64,000 bases of DNA from Emydura subglobosa. Lineage: Eukaryota > Chordata > Testudines > Chelidae. The notes under the pieces are model-generated. The model ran no database searches and was not told the DNA's origin. It worked only from the letters and a program-made list of their open reading frames with translations. This document shows positions 11,851-24,335 of this stretch, in pieces. The stretch spans positions 4,665,295-4,729,294 of the forward strand of contig ML679961.1 of the NCBI GenBank assembly GCA_007922225.1, read 5' to 3'. Both the position numbers and the translations under genes were made by a program. Positions within the stretch are counted from its first letter, which is position 1; each line of letters starts with the position of its first letter.

Positions 11851-12364
11851 TCTTACCCCTCTTATTTCATGCTCTGTTTAGTGAGTATTCAAAAGGTGAC
11901 TGAAGTATTTAATTTAAAGAGGTCAGAACAATGTGGAAGAAAAGACATGAACATATAGCTGGGCTATAATAGCCAAGAAGGCTATATAAAAGCATTTAAA
12001 AATTAGCCAAGAGGTCTTAGATTTTAAGATCAATATGGCTGGGACCACTTTTCATTATGATTTTTTACAGCACCTAGTATAATGACGTCTGCTCCCTGAT
12101 TAGAAACGCTAGATGATACCACAATAGCAATTACTGGCAGCAAGGATGGAGGCAGGAAACGAGTTGCACAGGGTGCTGATGGTGAAGACAAGAAGCTTGT
12201 GTTTGATGCAGCTATCAAGAGGATGCCAATGGAAAGATTTAGACAGAACATGGATGGAGTCAGAACAGTGTGCAAATTACCTGATCTATATCTTAGGTAT
12301 CTAGTATGTGCACATCACCCGTAGCAGCCAGGGATATGATTTTCTAGGCCCTATGTGATCCACA
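11851..12364. other. Unannotated intronic sequence
   Basis: No coding sequence or recognised repeat. Confidence 0.35.
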
Positions 12365-12620
12365 GCAATATTTTGAATGGACAGTAGGAGGAGGATAGAA
12401 GGCCAGAGACAAAGAGACTTCGGAGAAGGAGGTTCTGGCTATTAGCCAGATGGACAGGGGTTGCTGTTTGCCAGAAGGAGAATGGGCGATGGGATGGATC
12501 CATTGATGATCACCTGTTCTGTTCATTCCCTCTGAAGCACCTGTTGGAAGACATACTACTGGGCTAGATGGACCATTGGTCTGACCCAGTGTGGCCGTTC
12601 TTATGTATTCTTATTTTGTA
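12365..12620 (+). mobile_element. Turtle-type CR1 3' end (PsCR1-like)
   Basis: Carries cacctgttctgttcattccc, actgggctagatggaccatt and ggtctgacccagtgtggccg, ending in a ttcttatgta repeat tail. This tail is one of the main reasons for suggesting a turtle genome. Confidence 0.82.
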
Positions 12621-14950
12621 GTACTCAAGGAAAGATATTACCTGGCCAAGTTGAGGTGCGAAGGGAGAATAAAGGATGGCTCTCTAAGATATTGAAGCGT
12701 AAATGGTCAGGAACCAGTGACAGTCCAGATATGGAGGTAGGAGAGGATTATTATTTAAACATTTCCATAGCTGTGCATGATGCTTTACAGACATATAGGA
12801 AGACGGTGTGTTTACAATAATGAGTTTACAGTCTAATTAGGAGAGAGAAAGGTTGTGGCTTTGGAAGAGAGAGGGATAAAGTTTACAAGTATTTGACGGG
12901 TGTAAACACCAAGAAGGGACCCGGCTGTGCAGAGTGGGCCAACAGACTAGTAATGATGGATAAAGTCAGACAAAGGAATGTTTGGGATGTGTTTCAAGAA
13001 ATAATCCCTAACAGAGATTAGATTGAGTTAATCTGCCAAGAGAATTGACGGAAGCCATGTCGCTTGTTCCATTTAAAACAACACTGCGCAAAGCGCTAGA
13101 CAACACGGAGGGAGCTACATTGCTGTGTCAGGGAGATAACAGGCCCTCTTGTGTAGGGCTTTGCCTTCTCCAATTTTTATGAAGGTCAAGGGTAATGTTC
13201 TGGATCCCTCAAGAGCATCCCCTGCCCAATGTGGCTTTGTGACTGAGGGCTTGTGCCTCTGTCCATAATTCATAGCTCATGACAAGAAAAAAATGCTTTG
13301 GGGAGAGGGTTAGCAAAAGGCTTGACAGAGACAGGGTTCAGACATCCAGGATGGTCTATGAAAGGCAGCCTCTGAGCTATGTCATGAACTTTAGTAAGGC
13401 AGCCATTCATCATCATTAGAGACCTTCTTTTTCTGAACGGACCATCTCCTGGGGGAGAATGAAATTGTTTACCAGCCTGTTCTGTGTGTTTCTCTTCAAA
13501 CAACTGTTTAGGAAAACTAGGACGGGGATTCAGTAAGCATATTTAGGGTGGACCGAAGAGTTGGTATCTAGAAAACAGCAAGTGAGACTGCCAGTCCTGC
13601 GAGAAGGGATTGCTTTAAAAAGATGTAAACTTTTGAGCCTTTCTTTCACCTTCCCTTTGTTCCACTCGGTAAATAAGTTGAGAAGGTCTTAAATAGTTTA
13701 CCTTATGAAAAGTGTAAATCTAGAGGTGTTAAGCAAACAATTTATTTTCTTTTAATTCCGTTATTTCTGTTTTTTTAATACTTTTTAAAAATTAAAATTA
13801 CTGCTGTCTGGGTAATTTCATGCAGAAACCCCATGAAGAAGAGAGCCCCATAACCTCTAAAGAAAGGTGAAGACAGGTAAAGAGATTGTAGAACCTACAC
13901 TCCCATGTCAGTTTCATTCAAGGATGGAGTTGTCTGCTCCCACCAAGTTGTGCTGCAGTCAAGCTGCAGTGTGCAAATTCAGCTGGGAGAAGCTCTAAGA
14001 CCAAGGAGGAGATGAGAGTCAGACAACGTGTGGGTCGCTGATTTATAAAAAATCAGTGAGAGCTGCTGTCACAACAGTAGAAGCCCAAAGTCAGGGAGAC
14101 ATCTCACCACACAAACTGTGTTGTAACTTGTAGTATAAGGGGCAGCTGAGTCCACAAATAAAGAATAAAAAACCTGTACACATCTGGTATCAAGTAATTA
14201 TAAAAGAAAATCGTTTTAAAGCAACCCACAGTTTTTTTCCTCCTCATGAATCTATTGCTTGCAATGATAAACTGTGCAATGGATGATGTCTCCAAAACAA
14301 ATCAATTTACTCCTACAACAAATAGGTCATTGGTTTGCTTACAGAACCCATGTGACATCGCTGGACTACTTATAAACAATCACCGTTGGACAATGCTTGT
14401 GGCTTACAAATGTCTTAATTACACCACTAATTATACCAAGCAATGCTCTTTGTCATCATGGACATAGTCACTACTGTGATTTTAATAAACCATTTGAACG
14501 AAAACGAAGATGATTCTTTCATGCGTTGTCAAAGACAGAATGAGATGACCAGCCAATACAATGCCTCGTCAATAGATCAAGTTCTAATGAGCAAATGAGG
14601 CTGAATTAGCACATTCTTTAGTAGATAACTGAGCAGTTTAAAGAGGAAGATCATCCCAAGGAGGTTTTATGGCTTGATGTTCCGCTGACAGATTCTTGCA
14701 ATTTGTGAGTGATTCTGCCAGTCGGCATTCATGTGTTTGTCTGGAAAATATGATTCTCATTCTACAGTCACATCAAAAGGAGTGACACCAATGGACTCTG
14801 CATCAGGCCAAGACTGACCCATGGTCCCATGCACACTGTGCTCTATTTCTGGGCTTCACGGCTGCAGATCCAGGATACTTCTGCTCCTACAGCATTAGTC
14901 AGGCAAAGAGCGGCGTACTGTGGGTCTCCAGAGCCTGAGGGCCAACCCTG
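12621..14950. other. Unannotated intronic sequence
   Basis: AT-rich, with no gene and no recognised repeat. Confidence 0.4.
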
Positions 14951-14954
14951 CATT

Positions 14955-15320
14955 TGCACCCCCCACCCCCCTGCGCAGGGCAGGAAGGGTCCCGGTGCAC
15001 CCCCCAGCTGTCCTGGGGAGGGAGAGATCTGTACCTGAGGGGGGGAGGGGCTGAGGCCTAGAGGGGGCACAAATACAGGTTTGACCCCACTGCCCTCACC
15101 CACCCGCACTTACCCATCACGTGGCGCCTGCCTCACCCGCTGTAGCCCGCCACTGGCTCTGACGGGGCTGGCCTCACGATGAGTGGGGGGGGGGGGGGGG
15201 CAGGGGAGGGGGGGGCTGCCCCTCAGCCTCCTGCGCCCCCCGCCCGTCATGAAGGGCCGGCCTGGTGCCCCGCACTTACCCGCTGCTCTCACCCCGCAGC
15301 CTCACCCCCGGCCTGGGCTC
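14955..15320. other. GC- and CpG-rich patch with poly-G tract
   Basis: This stands out from the AT-rich surroundings. It has C-runs at 14958-14970, a 16-G run at 15185-15200 and another G-rich run to about 15216, with several CpGs between. The motif ccgcacttaccc-like text occurs twice (near 15100 and 15270), hinting at an internal duplication. Whether it is a degenerate GC-rich repeat or a CpG-island-like element cannot be decided by eye. Confidence 0.5.
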
Positions 15321-15825
15321 AGCAGATCCAAAATGTTTGCCTAAAGCTCCAGAATGAACAGCGTGGTCGACAACTTCACTCCCCTGGCAAAATGGGATTT
15401 TGTACCATAAGAGCAAAAGTCACCGCTGCAGGAGAGAAGGCTTCCTTGGAGGCTGATCCAAGCCTGTGGAACAATCTCCTCCAGGAACTAAGTGTGACAC
15501 CCGGTGTCTGAAACCAACACCTCAAAAACCCCCTATTCACCAATGTCATATAATTGTGATCTGCACTGTACTAAGGGTACCTTACCTTGTGTGGTATTAT
15601 TTTAAAAGCATGGATCTGCTAAACATTAATTCCCTGTTGGATTGTATGTGCTACCATAGTATGTCAAGACATAAATATTGCCGTAAGTGCTACTAGAACA
15701 TGTTGCAAGGTGGGAAACTCTCACAAACAGCCTTTCAGGCACAACAATGGCATGGACAGACAGTGTTAATGGCTCTCTCTCACCCATTAGATTCCATTAA
15801 CAGGGATGGTTTACATGGAAGACTT
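15321..15825. other. Unannotated intronic sequence
   Basis: No gene or recognised repeat. Confidence 0.35.
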
Positions 15826-15829
15826 CGCT

Positions 15830-16270
15830 ATAGGAAGCACTTTAGCAATGGGTTTGCTTGTCTAATGGAAACAGCCAGCACGTCACGTGCATGGACTGTT
15901 CTATCAAGCTGAAACAGACTATAAAAGGGGTAACGTGACATCACTTCATTTCTCTCTCTTCCCAACTCAAGCCCTGAAGGATCATCTGGAAGGAAAAAAA
16001 GGACTTTGAAAGGGGAGTCCCAAGACAGGAAGTTTTCCGAGCCTGTGTTTAAGAGATTGCTTGTACCAGCTAACAAGGGTGAGAGACTGCTAATTCAAGA
16101 GCTTGTTTGTATGTAGAATTTGGATTGTGATCTTATGTTTATTTCATTTGGTAGCTACTTTTAATCTCTTTACATTTTCCACTTATAATCACTTAAACTC
16201 TATTTTCCTGTAATTAATAAACTTGTTTAATGTTTTATTTTAACCAGTGTGGCCTGGAATTGGAGTGTCT
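15830..16270 (+). repeat. Unassigned long dispersed repeat (LTR-like), copy A
   Basis: It has a TATA-like actataaaagggg at about 15917 and ends in taattaataaacttgtttaa followed by accagtgtggcc. The same arrangement of motifs (cacttaaa, gtagttaatac, tgttttac, cagtgtg) is seen at 52900-53050 in copy B. A TATA box plus a poly-A signal suggests an LTR or other retroelement control region. The family is not identified. Confidence 0.4.
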
Positions 16271-16865
16271 AGAAATCTTAGCTCAGTAAAGCTCCTGCAT
16301 GTCTTCCCCACAACAGAAGCCCATCACTCCTACTTTGAGTATAATATTTAAATTGAAAAAAAAAATGAAATGTGCAAGACTAAAACTCCTTCTTTTGGCT
16401 GCCATGAAATTATTTTCATTTCTTGCTGATTTGCCCCTGACATAACAAAGATTCGTCTTTTCAGTCCCATTAATTTTATAGGCACAGCAAGGTTTTGCCA
16501 TCAGTTGCTAGCACCCAGGATTGGTTTGCAGGGCTTTTACAGAGATGGGCCTAAAAATCTGAGTCCAGATTTCAAATGCCCCAAAAGTGAGCTCTGCTCA
16601 GATCAGGAATGTTTCTTGGGAGATACTGGTCACCTGTTAAATTTGCATCAGAATCTGATTTGGGAATCCAAAGTCTCCATGGTTTGGGTGCATACTTCTG
16701 GAAATGCTACAGCCCATTACCACTTTAAACCCACACCTGTCCTGCAGAAAGGGAGGGTCGTTAATTTTACAAAACACCCAATGAATCTCACTCCTGATGG
16801 ACAAGTGACATTTTAAAGGCTCCAGAAACATGTCATGTCCCCTTTCACTGTCATCCATTTCTGGT
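16271..16865. other. Unannotated intronic sequence
   Basis: No gene or recognised repeat. Confidence 0.35.
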
Positions 16866-16879
16866 CAATGGGAGGCTGC

Positions 16880-16925
16880 TACAGCACACCCCGCGACAGC
16901 ACACTGCATGACAGCACACCCCACG
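16880..16925. repeat. Three tandem gacagcacaccc-type units
   Basis: Three head-to-tail copies of a roughly 15-base unit (acagcacaccccgcg, acagcacactgcatg, acagcacaccccacg). Confidence 0.8.
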
Positions 16926-17053
16926 AAAGGCGGTTTCAGCTAACTCTTCCTTCCATGCAATGCAGCACATCAGGTTTTGCTCCCTCCCCTTCTGACTGCA
17001 GTGGGAACCCTACTGTAGTAAGGAATGTCAGATCACGACCAAAGTCAGAAAAT

Positions 17054-17513
17054 GAGAGCCCTGCAAATCCACAGATATCCACTTTGTATCTGTGGACCAT
17101 TTTTTGCATATTGGATGTGGATCTCAAAGGCGGGGAAGCTCCTGTCTACAGCTCATTGCTAAGAATACGATTTGGTCATGGAAGTCATGGATTCTGTGAC
17201 TTTCCGGGAACTCCGGGACTTCTGGGGCAGGGATTGAGCAGCTGTCAGCCCTAGGGCTGCTGCTGAACAGTTGGCAAGCCCCAGGGCCAACAAACAGCAG
17301 CCCGGGCTGAACAGCTGATCAGTGGCCGGGGTGGGGGTAGGGAGGGAGGCTAGATGCCAAACATATGATCTGTGGTGGCCCCGGGGCTGCTGCTGCAGGC
17401 GCGGATGTGGACACACATAAAAGACAGAGCGTGGATCATCGGTTAGGTGCAAGTTTATTCTGGCGGATGCAGATCCAAGACGGATCCGTGTTTTTGTATC
17501 TGTGCAGGGCTCT
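17054..17513. mobile_element. hAT-like non-autonomous DNA transposon
   Basis: Opposite ends read agagccctgca (left) and tgcagggctct (right), an exact 11-base terminal inverted repeat. Internal ends are rich in ccacagatatccac, gtatctgtgg and ttttgtatctgtgc. The centre (17163-17330), beginning gtcatggaagtcatgg, looks like a separate inserted fragment. No clear 8-base target duplication is visible, so the hAT assignment rests on remembered reptile hAT ends. Confidence 0.6.
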
Positions 17514-18290
17514 ATAGGGAAGCGACAAATAGCAAGATGTCCAGGAGAGCAATGCTCAGTTCTGGCACTTGAAAACTGTGTTTGTGCATGGACCTTATGT
17601 TCATCATTATCTCGGCAGTTATGAATCTTGATGAATCACTAATGACCTTCCCAGTCAGACTGAAACACTTTCAGCTTCCCCTAATTGGGTGATGGAGTCA
17701 TACAAATAGACTTACTGTCTTCTCAGACATTAACGAAGACTGGTGCAGAATGCTATTTTTTCCTACCTCTTTCTGGGTTTTGTATGTTACGGGGTAGTGA
17801 TCCCAAGAGCTGACATAATTCATCACTGCCCGCAGAAATTATGAAAAGCTTACAGGTATGGTCATCTGATGGATGCTCCTGATTTATTCGATCACTCTCC
17901 CAGATGAACCCATAGCAAGTACAGATAATGCAGTGGTAACTTTCTGCTAGAGAGGTAATGCACCAGTGCACAGAACGCACTCTCCGTTTCACCCGGGTAG
18001 GGCGACAACAAAATTTGCATCCAACATCCATCCATCATGCCCCAACATTGCATTTGCCAGCTAATAATCTCCTCTCTCTTGCCACTCCACTCCTGTCCCC
18101 TTAGTGAGATGAAAACCGCTAGGCTGTACAACGGGAGGATATGCTACATTGAAACCTCAGAGCTAAGCTGTTCGCAGGTGTGTGAGGCTCCTGCTCATAG
18201 TCTCTGTCCTCACTGACTTTGTGATAAATAAATGTGCAGCTAGATATTCGCACGCCAAGTATCTGAATCATTGATAGTTGTGTCTGTCTG
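17514..18290. other. Unannotated intronic sequence
   Basis: No gene or recognised repeat. Confidence 0.35.
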
Positions 18291-18294
18291 TAAG

Positions 18295-18515
18295 TCTGTG
18301 GCCTAATTCATAGAGCACTGGACTGGGACTCAGGAGACAAGAGAGCTATTCCCAGCTCTGCCACTGACCTGCTGGGTGACCTTGGGTCAGTTAGTTCATC
18401 TCTCTGGGCCTCAGTTTTCCCATCTATAAAATGGGGATAACAATGCCAACCTCCTTTTTAAAATGCCTTGAGATCTGCTGAGGACAAGTGCTATATAGAT
18501 TATTATAAAGCCGCT
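18295..18515 (+). mobile_element. MIR-family SINE (well preserved)
   Basis: Sense MIR order: gagcactggactgggactca, then ctgccactgacctgctgg and tgaccttgggtcagtt, then the CORE end cctcagttttcccatctat, aaaatggggataac, and the LINE2-like tail agtgctatatagattatt. The match is unusually continuous. Confidence 0.88.
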
Positions 18516-21305
18516 GTCCAGAACCCAATCACATGGCATAAAACACGGCGTGTCCTTGTCCTCACACTGAGACACCCACAAAAACAGCACATGTCCCCCA
18601 GTAAAAAGGCCACACGGACAGCAATGATGTCTGACCTGACAAGGAGAAAGTTGCCACCAATAGACAGAGGAGAGGTGCTTCCTCCACTCTTGAAAGGCTT
18701 GCCGCTGTGGAATGGCCTCTCCTTCGCTCGTCTTCTGTGGGAGGGAAGGAGCTCTGACTTTCCTCCCTAAGGCCAAGATCATGTGAGCAAGGGGATTCTG
18801 AGAGGCCCTGGAGGAAGAAGCTCTAGACCCCTCTCTCTCTTCTCCAAAGATGACTGGTTGTAAGGAAGAGACATTCTCAAGAGCAGACTACTCCCTAAAG
18901 ACAGCGCTGTTTTGTCGACTCCTCTAAGGTGCAGGGACATGGAAGAATTACCGGTGTCAACGTGGGAGAAGATTGCTCCCTTAGTAACGTGGGCTGCTGT
19001 GCTAACAGATGAGCATGGGCTCACAGCGAACCCTTACCCTGCAGGTTATGATCCTGCAGGGAGAGAGGATGTTTTTTGAACTGGCTATCTCGTCACCGCA
19101 GAAAACAGCCAGACCTGGCTGGAATCTAACATCTACTTCAGGTGTTGCTGGGAATCGCGATTTCAAACAGTGAGGTTCAGACACGTAGTGCTCCAGAAAG
19201 ATAGAGAACCTATGTCTATCCTGGAACATGGGGAAAGCCCTGCTGCCCCATAACACAGCCTGCTTCTCAGATCTCACAAGCCTGCCCGCCTGCCCATCCC
19301 CAAGCCTGCTTGCTGGAAACACGCTGAGTGATTGATTGTTCCCCCATGGCGGGGCTGGCAAACACATCTCACTTCTTCTCACTTGGCCATCATATCATCC
19401 TATTGACCTGATCCCCGTGAACAGTTTCCAGTCCAGAGCCTGCATGGATACAGGACCAGGTGCCAAGCACTCAGTCAGGGGCACATTGTCACCTTACTCC
19501 TCGCCTCTGAAGTCAACCACTGGGAAGAGAGAGCTGCTGTCCCAGGCCATCTTTCCCATCATCTTTTTCCAAGGCTTTCAGGGTCAAGAAAATGTCATTC
19601 AAGGTGAAGAGATGGGTGACACTAGGTGCATTGCAGGGGAGCAGTCTTACTTACTAGACTCCTGTGAGTTTTGCAATATGACTGAGATCCTTCAAAGTGG
19701 ACTTGGGACAGGTGTTAACCTACAGCAGCTCTCTGCATGGTTTAGTCTGGGTACTTAGGTAATCTGTTTCAGGAGATATCTATTCATGGACTTCTCATTC
19801 TTGGAAGAATAACATAATCCTCCCCTACTGTCCCCCACTGACGATGCACCTCAGCATCTCAAATGAGTCTCAGGTTTTCTATCCTCACCTTTTTGATCTA
19901 TTCTATACACTAGGTCTTGTCCTTCTGGCTCACAACATGGCAAGCTCCTGATTCCCTCATCCAGGATCTCTGGATGGTGGGCCACAAGCACATGATTGTG
20001 TATTTCATTGCAGGTTTTTTGGTGGATTCTAGGGTAATTGCGTGGGGAAGAAATCAGGACCATGAACTAGCATTGGCTCATGCTTCTCAAACAAAATGAG
20101 TTGACTCTGTGGTCATCCACATTTTCACTATTGTCTACCCGAGGGGCAATGATTTGCTTGCTTTGCTCTGCACTGGCTTATTTAAGCATCTGAAACACAA
20201 CTTGAGATGGTTCCAGATGCTCGATTGCCGCTGTTTCTGTGGTGTGTTAGGTGAGGCCTCTGGTGCACAGACACAAAATGATGTTCAACCAAGACACCAA
20301 GTAATTTCCACTAGTAATGAGGTAATGAGGTGTGGTGTGATCTATCAGCAACTCTGGAGCAGTCAGGAGGTGAGGAAAAACATTTTTGAGGGAACAGGCA
20401 TCAACAAACACACACCTGGAATGGATGGGCGTTATGCCAGGTGGGGACTCTGTCTTGCTACGCAGATACCGCTGCTGGTGGCTGGTGTTAGTATATGAAA
20501 CCTTGTTTTGAGGCCTGGTACACTAAGAGGAAACCAGGTGGATTTTTTTCCTGACGGGTGTCTCAGTTCAGAATAAGAAAAATGACAGATGGATAAAGGC
20601 AAACCAAGCTCCTCTTTCTTATATCACTTCCAAGATTTCGCTTAGCGTTCCTATGTGCTATTGAAATAAACTCACAGCTTTGCCAATCATTCAGACAAAC
20701 AAGGAGTCAATGTTGCTATTAGACTATGCCCTCAAATCCTCTCCTGGGCTCATTACACGGTCACAGCATGTTAGTCATGCTATAGCTAAGAGTCCAGAAA
20801 AGTTTGTGGCATAAATCTGTGTTTTAAGGGGCTTTCAACAATTACAAAGAGAAAATCATTTGAGGTTTAACTTGGTGTAAGATTTTGGCTGAAGAGGGAA
20901 ACTGATTGGGCGTCTTTGAATAATGAAAACAAAAAGATGTCTAGGAAGGTGTGTTATGCTCCTATGACCCCACAATGCCTATATAACAGTATGGTGTTTT
21001 TCAGGGTCTGATACCTAATAAAACCAATTGCAAGAGTACTAATCACACACTCAGGTGCACACGTGGCCCCTGATTCTAGAATCAGATCCACCTGGGTAGG
21101 CGCTCCTGACTGTATATACAGGAGTAAGGTTGTGGCTAGTACAGATCACATATCAAACAAAACCAAAACAGAGCACTGACTGTACGGTAAGATGGTTGTA
21201 GAGGAGAGGGTGGAATTTTTCCATAGGGGGAGAGCTGAATCTTGCACGTCCTTTTCAGAGTCATGCCAAATTTCAGCTATCTGTATAAGGCCTCAAGAGG
21301 ATCTG
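18516..21305. other. Unannotated intronic sequence
   Basis: Mixed-composition sequence with no splice-bounded exon and no repeat I recognise. Several frames of 100-140 codons occur by chance and lack motifs. Confidence 0.4.
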
Positions 21306-21309
21306 ACTG

Positions 21310-21510
21310 CCTCACAAGCATTAAATGTATTTATCCTCGGAATTCCACTGAGAGGCAAGGAAGTGCTATTAGGCCCATTTTATACTTGGGAGAGTAAATG
21401 GTTTGCCTAACCAGAGTCATACAGGAAAAGGCTGCGGCAGAACAGTGAACAGACTCTAGGTCTCTCACATCACAGATTGACACCCTCCCCATTGGACCGT
21501 CCTTCCTCTC
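21310..21510 (-). mobile_element. MIR-like SINE fragment
   Basis: Antisense MIR outline: gtatttatcctcgg, gaagtgctattaggcccatt, ttgcctaaccagagtcatac, and ggtctctcacatcac before attggaccgtcctt. Confidence 0.65.
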
Positions 21511-22465
21511 CCCCCTGTTACTCATAACTTTCCTGCTAATGCACTTTCAATGGCCAAGGACTACAGAAACATTTTAAGAATTAACTTCGTCCCCACACAC
21601 GACTCAGGTCCTAGCCAGGTATCTCAGGACACACAAAACTGATTTATGGGGCTAAGATTTTAAAAGAGGCATCCCATCTTGCACCACCAGGGCAGGGAGT
21701 AGGACAATTACGCTGGGTGCCAGCTTTCAGGGGGCATCACACTCATCTGTTTTTGTTTTTCTCTGATGATTGGCTGACATTTTTCTCCCTCATCCATGCA
21801 GGGGCAGAGAGGGGCACCAAAAATGTTTTCCGTCCTGGTCAGCAAAATGCCTCGGGTCATTCCTGCCTGCACAGCCTCTTTCTGTCTCTGATCTCTTAAC
21901 CTTTAAAACACCATCTCCATGGATCAACACATGCAACTCCTACTGATATCCATGGAGTGTTACTGAGAACAGAGGCCAACATTATGGCTCTCAATATAAA
22001 CAAGGAGCCCAAAAATCAGGAGGAGAGAATGTTTACCACATTTGACCCACGGGCTTTTGATAGCATGTTGACAAAAGGTGATGTGTCGGTGCCAAGCATC
22101 ACTGATGTAATAAAAGGCACATAGGAGACTCTCTGGAAAAACTGATCTTCCACTTGACGGAAATGTAATAATCCTTTTAAACACTGTGTGGCACGTGTGT
22201 CTGAATGGAGGGGATAGGGTCAGAATGCTGCTGTCCCACGACACCTCCTTACAAAAATTTGGTCCAGTATGGTCTTTGCTGTCTTACTTCAGTGGCCTGT
22301 GTGACATGCACTATATACCGCAGATCAGTGCATAGAGGACCAGTGGGACAAAAAAATCTAACTTGTTTCAAGACTGAGCTCCGATGGTATGATGAGGGTG
22401 ACGACAATGGCATATGGCCCATCCACGATCGCTATTAGCAAATATCCCCAATGGCCGAAGATGGA
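21511..22465. other. Unannotated intronic sequence
   Basis: No gene or recognised repeat. Confidence 0.35.
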
Positions 22466-22469
22466 ACTC

Positions 22470-22830
22470 TAGATGGGGAGAGCTCTGAGAATTCTTCCCC
22501 AGGCGGCTGGTGGGTCTCACCCACATGCTCAAGGTCTAACTAATTGCCAGATTTGGGATCGGGAAGGAATTCTCCCCCAGGTCAGATTGGCAGAGACCGG
22601 GGTTGCGGGGAAGTGTTCACCTTTCTCTTCAGTGAACTGCTGACTTGAACTAGATTCTCTGCAATTTGAAATCTTTCAACCAAGATTTGAGGACTTCAGC
22701 AACTCAGCCGGAGGTTATGGGTCTGTTACAGGAGTGGGTGGGTGAGGTTACATGGCCTGCAATGTGCAGGAGGTCAGATTAGATGATCACGAAGGTTCCT
22801 TCTGACCTTTAAGTCTATGGTAGCTAGCAT
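22470..22830 (+). mobile_element. CR1-type 3' end
   Basis: Contains gggaaggaattctcccccag, aggacttcagcaactcagcc, tgttacaggagtgggtgggt and ggaggtcagattagatgatc, ending ttctgacctttaagtctatg. This is a 3' untranslated CR1 tail subtype. Confidence 0.8.
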
Positions 22831-23815
22831 AACCTGAAGAAATTTGTAGCCACGTATCATCAAAGATAGGAACTACAATGCACATACTATTGACATGCTT
22901 TGACTCTGTAATTTAACAGAACTGTGTTATTTTAACGTATCTGGAAACAGAAATTCATTTTTACTGGGAAAATTGACTATCACTCCTAGCTTTTATGATT
23001 ATCACTAATAATGGCAGAAAATATTTTCTATTACAAAATATATTTTCTAAATTATAAAAAAATATAAAGCAGCTTTCAGTTGGACCTGATTGAAGGGACT
23101 TTGAGGGTTTTTTTCAGACTCACAAGAGAAACAAGATTGTCAGTTTTGCTCTATTCATATTTGATTTGACATACTTGGGGGAGAAAAACCATTCCAATTT
23201 ATAAAAACCCAATAGTGGTGAACAAATGCGGAAAGTCACTGACTTTACTTTTCATACTGATCTATGGGCTGATCTTGTTCTGCGACTGCACCAGTCACTA
23301 AAGTCAGCCACTGGTAAAAAAAAAATCTAAGGAACTGCACTATTCATGCACGTGTGTTCGTATGTTACAAACCATCCATCGGTTCAGAGACAAACACACA
23401 CAACTCAAAAGACATTAGAAAATATTTTTAGCTAAGACAACAGCCAACAGAGGGAGATACTTTCTTGTAAGACATTGATACAAACAGGCATTTAGTACGT
23501 AAGCCACAGTGGATGCTTGCAGGATTTTACCAATTGGAAAGAGCATGAATATTCCCTGGCATACGCTTTAAAAGACAGTTGCCTCCCCTTGGATGCAAGC
23601 AGGTACCTGGCCCTTCTGTGGGGAAAAGAGCATCACTTGGTGCCCAGCCAACCTTCTACTTCTTGTTCAGAGGAGCTCCTCGCTCCGGGAACCCTGTCGG
23701 GGTCCAAGTTGCGGGAAGCCCACCACACTTACACCTCTCTCTTGCACGCACTCTGAGGAAGAGCTTCACTTGGACCTTTAACATGTAAAGCCAATGCTGA
23801 AGGAAGCAGCCTTAC
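22831..23815. other. Unannotated intronic sequence next to the Ig4 donor
   Basis: No repeat was recognised, so it may be single-copy intron. Confidence 0.4.
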
Positions 23816-24145
23816 CTGTACTGCTGGATATGTTAACATCAATACTGATATCGGATATGCCCCCGCCTTTTAGGGACGCCACACAGGTGTACGTCCCAAA
23901 GTCAGTGAATTTCAAGTCAATGATGTCCAGGTTGGTCGTGCCTGGGGAAACATCAGGGTCCGTCTGGGTTATGACCATCCTCTCGGAGCTACGCAACGGG
24001 CGTCCATTTTTAAACCAACTAAAGGTGAGCTCCTCTGAAGGAACAGCTTCCACCTGGCAGGAGATTTTCACCTCGCGCCCAATCTGGATGTTGTCGTCTT
24101 TGTGATAGGGGTCAGGTGTGATCCAAAACCGTCCTTTTTTCAAGG
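23816..24145 (-). CDS. MDGA2: MDGA2 internal exon encoding Ig-like domain 4
   Basis: This 330-base internal exon encodes the fourth Ig-like module of MDGA2. The acceptor is ttttag and the donor gtaagg. It is phase 1-1: the Ig3 exon's last base plus the first two bases here make an Ala codon (GCC), and the last base g joins tt of the Ig5 exon to make Val. The product has 110 residues. Cys30 and Cys88 are the expected disulfide pair, Trp44 is the core tryptophan (SWFKNGRP), and the F-strand reads FTDFGTYTC. One N-glycosylation sequon (Asn105, NIS) lies at the C-terminal edge. The opening KKGRFWITPDPY and the segment SSERMVITQTDPD match what I know of MDGA2 and differ from MDGA1 here. The frame is fully open. 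In the mature protein this domain sits in the extracellular Ig stack, between the ligand-binding Ig1-Ig2 and the FNIII and MAM domains. Confidence 0.96.
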
Positions 24146-24194
24146 CTAAAATATAAAAAACATACCCACCGTCAGTCTAACATGGCAGAGCTCT

Positions 24195-24335
24195 TGCAAT
24201 CTGAGACCCGGATCCTGCAAACACGTATGCCCACGCCCAACTTTATGCATGTAAATAGCCCCACTGAAGTCACTGTAAACTATTCATGTGTGTGAAAAGA
24301 AGCATGTGCATTAAATATTAGCAGAATCAGGTCCT
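24195..24335. repeat. Inverted-repeat (MITE-like) dispersed element, second copy
   Basis: gatcctgcaaacacgtatgc at the left and gcatgtgcattaaata...gcagaatcaggtcc at the right are degenerate inverted arms around ccactgaagtcactgt. It is related to the 300-605 element. Confidence 0.55.

Larger units (their letters stand above)
4771..23815 (-). other. MDGA2: MDGA2 intron between the Ig4 and Ig5 exons (about 19 kb)
   Basis: This intron is delimited by the gtaagg donor of the Ig4 exon and the ccttttgaag acceptor of the Ig5 exon, both phase 1. It contains CR1, MIR, hAT-like and MITE remains plus a GC-rich poly-G patch, and no additional recognisable exon. Confidence 0.88.
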
